A stretch of DNA of 64,000 nt from positions 124,001 through 188,000 of the forward strand of contig NZ_JAGDEL010000002.1 of NCBI RefSeq assembly GCF_017497975.1. Reading direction: 5' to 3'. The stretch's first letter is position 1, and each line of letters opens with the position of its first letter. This document shows positions 63,966 through 64,000 of this stretch, piece after piece. The stretch is from Metabacillus bambusae. Lineage in GTDB: Bacteria > Bacillota > Bacilli > Bacillales > Bacillaceae. The notes below the pieces were generated by a model. It had not been told where the DNA came from, did not search any database, and saw nothing but the letters and a program-made list of their open reading frames with translations. The translations under genes and the position numbers were made by a program.

Positions 63966-64000
63966 CTAGTTTATAGGTATTCGTTCTTGTTACTCTACAA

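Larger units (their letters stand above)
63606..64000. other. 395-bp upstream region of lutABC and window edge
   Basis: Contains a TATAAT -10 (63664-63659, minus strand) with a weak -35, two TTTGTTT motifs (63694 and 63718), a cre box (63775-63790) and a terminator hairpin (63944-63965) of an unseen neighbour. No reading frame of note. Confidence 0.6.

Noticed and set aside
1-64000. tRNA, rRNA, phage or transposase genes
   Set aside because: None were recognised on either strand.

Overview
The window is low-GC, AT-rich DNA from a Gram-positive, Bacillaceae-type bacterium. Evidence for this is the strong AGGAGG-type ribosome sites, CcpA-type cre boxes, Bacillus-type regulators and enzymes (YesMN-like two-component pair, HxlR/HxlAB, small alarmone synthetase YwaC, DUF2187 proteins, LutABC, RhaEW), and dispersed intergenic repeats of the kind common in Bacillus relatives. 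The species cannot be fixed from sequence alone. Most of the window is a plant-polysaccharide (pectin, rhamnogalacturonan, arabinogalactan) sugar-use island. No rRNA, tRNA, CRISPR, prophage or transposase gene was seen.

Layout. (1) 1-4555: a divergent, LacI-operator-controlled promoter region and a large secreted multidomain GH43 enzyme, then a small Dabb protein. (2) 4638-17293: an oligosaccharide module on the minus strand, made of a YesM/YesN-like two-component system, a CUT1 ABC importer without ATPase, and two long GH78 alpha-L-rhamnosidases. (3) 17867-20501: a short GH78-like enzyme and a convergent AraC regulator. (4) 21029-37776: a second CUT1 importer with a DUF5060/DUF4038 (apiosidase-like) hydrolase; an atypical nucleoside hydrolase; and an operon of fucose-isomerase-like protein, two-subunit transketolase, FGGY kinase and Rbs-type ABC importer, divergent from a LacI regulator. 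This set fits use of a branched pentose, most likely D-apiose. (5) 37952-43002: housekeeping and stress genes: two small DUF2187-like proteins, TetR, alarmone synthetase, HxlR with HxlA/HxlB (ribulose monophosphate formaldehyde pathway), and a LysM protein. (6) 43153-48242: a mannitol-type PTS operon with a TIM-barrel isomerase/epimerase, a second HxlB-like isomerase and an MtlR-type activator whose gene is broken by one in-frame TAA. (7) 48440-52987: a third CUT1 importer with a zinc polyol dehydrogenase. (8) 53482-63605: L-rhamnose catabolism (RhaA, RhaB, RhaEW) plus LutABC, with AraC and DeoR regulators.

How it works together. Extracellular and cytoplasmic hydrolases release L-rhamnose and other side-chain sugars, and CUT1 importers (probably powered by a shared MsmX-type ATPase encoded elsewhere) bring in oligosaccharides. 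RhaA, RhaB and RhaEW turn rhamnose into DHAP and L-lactaldehyde, the RhaEW dehydrogenase half is expected to make L-lactate, and LutABC oxidises that to pyruvate. The putative apiose module would make apulose 4-phosphate and pass it by transketolase to DHAP and xylulose 5-phosphate. Candidate cre sites sit in front of several of these transcription units, and a 16-bp direct repeat overlaps the rhaEW promoter, next to a DeoR-family regulator.

For several genes the longest reading frame starts upstream of a good ribosome site, and I moved the start to the codon the site actually serves; this is stated in each entry. Functions are assigned from protein motifs read by eye; no database search was run.
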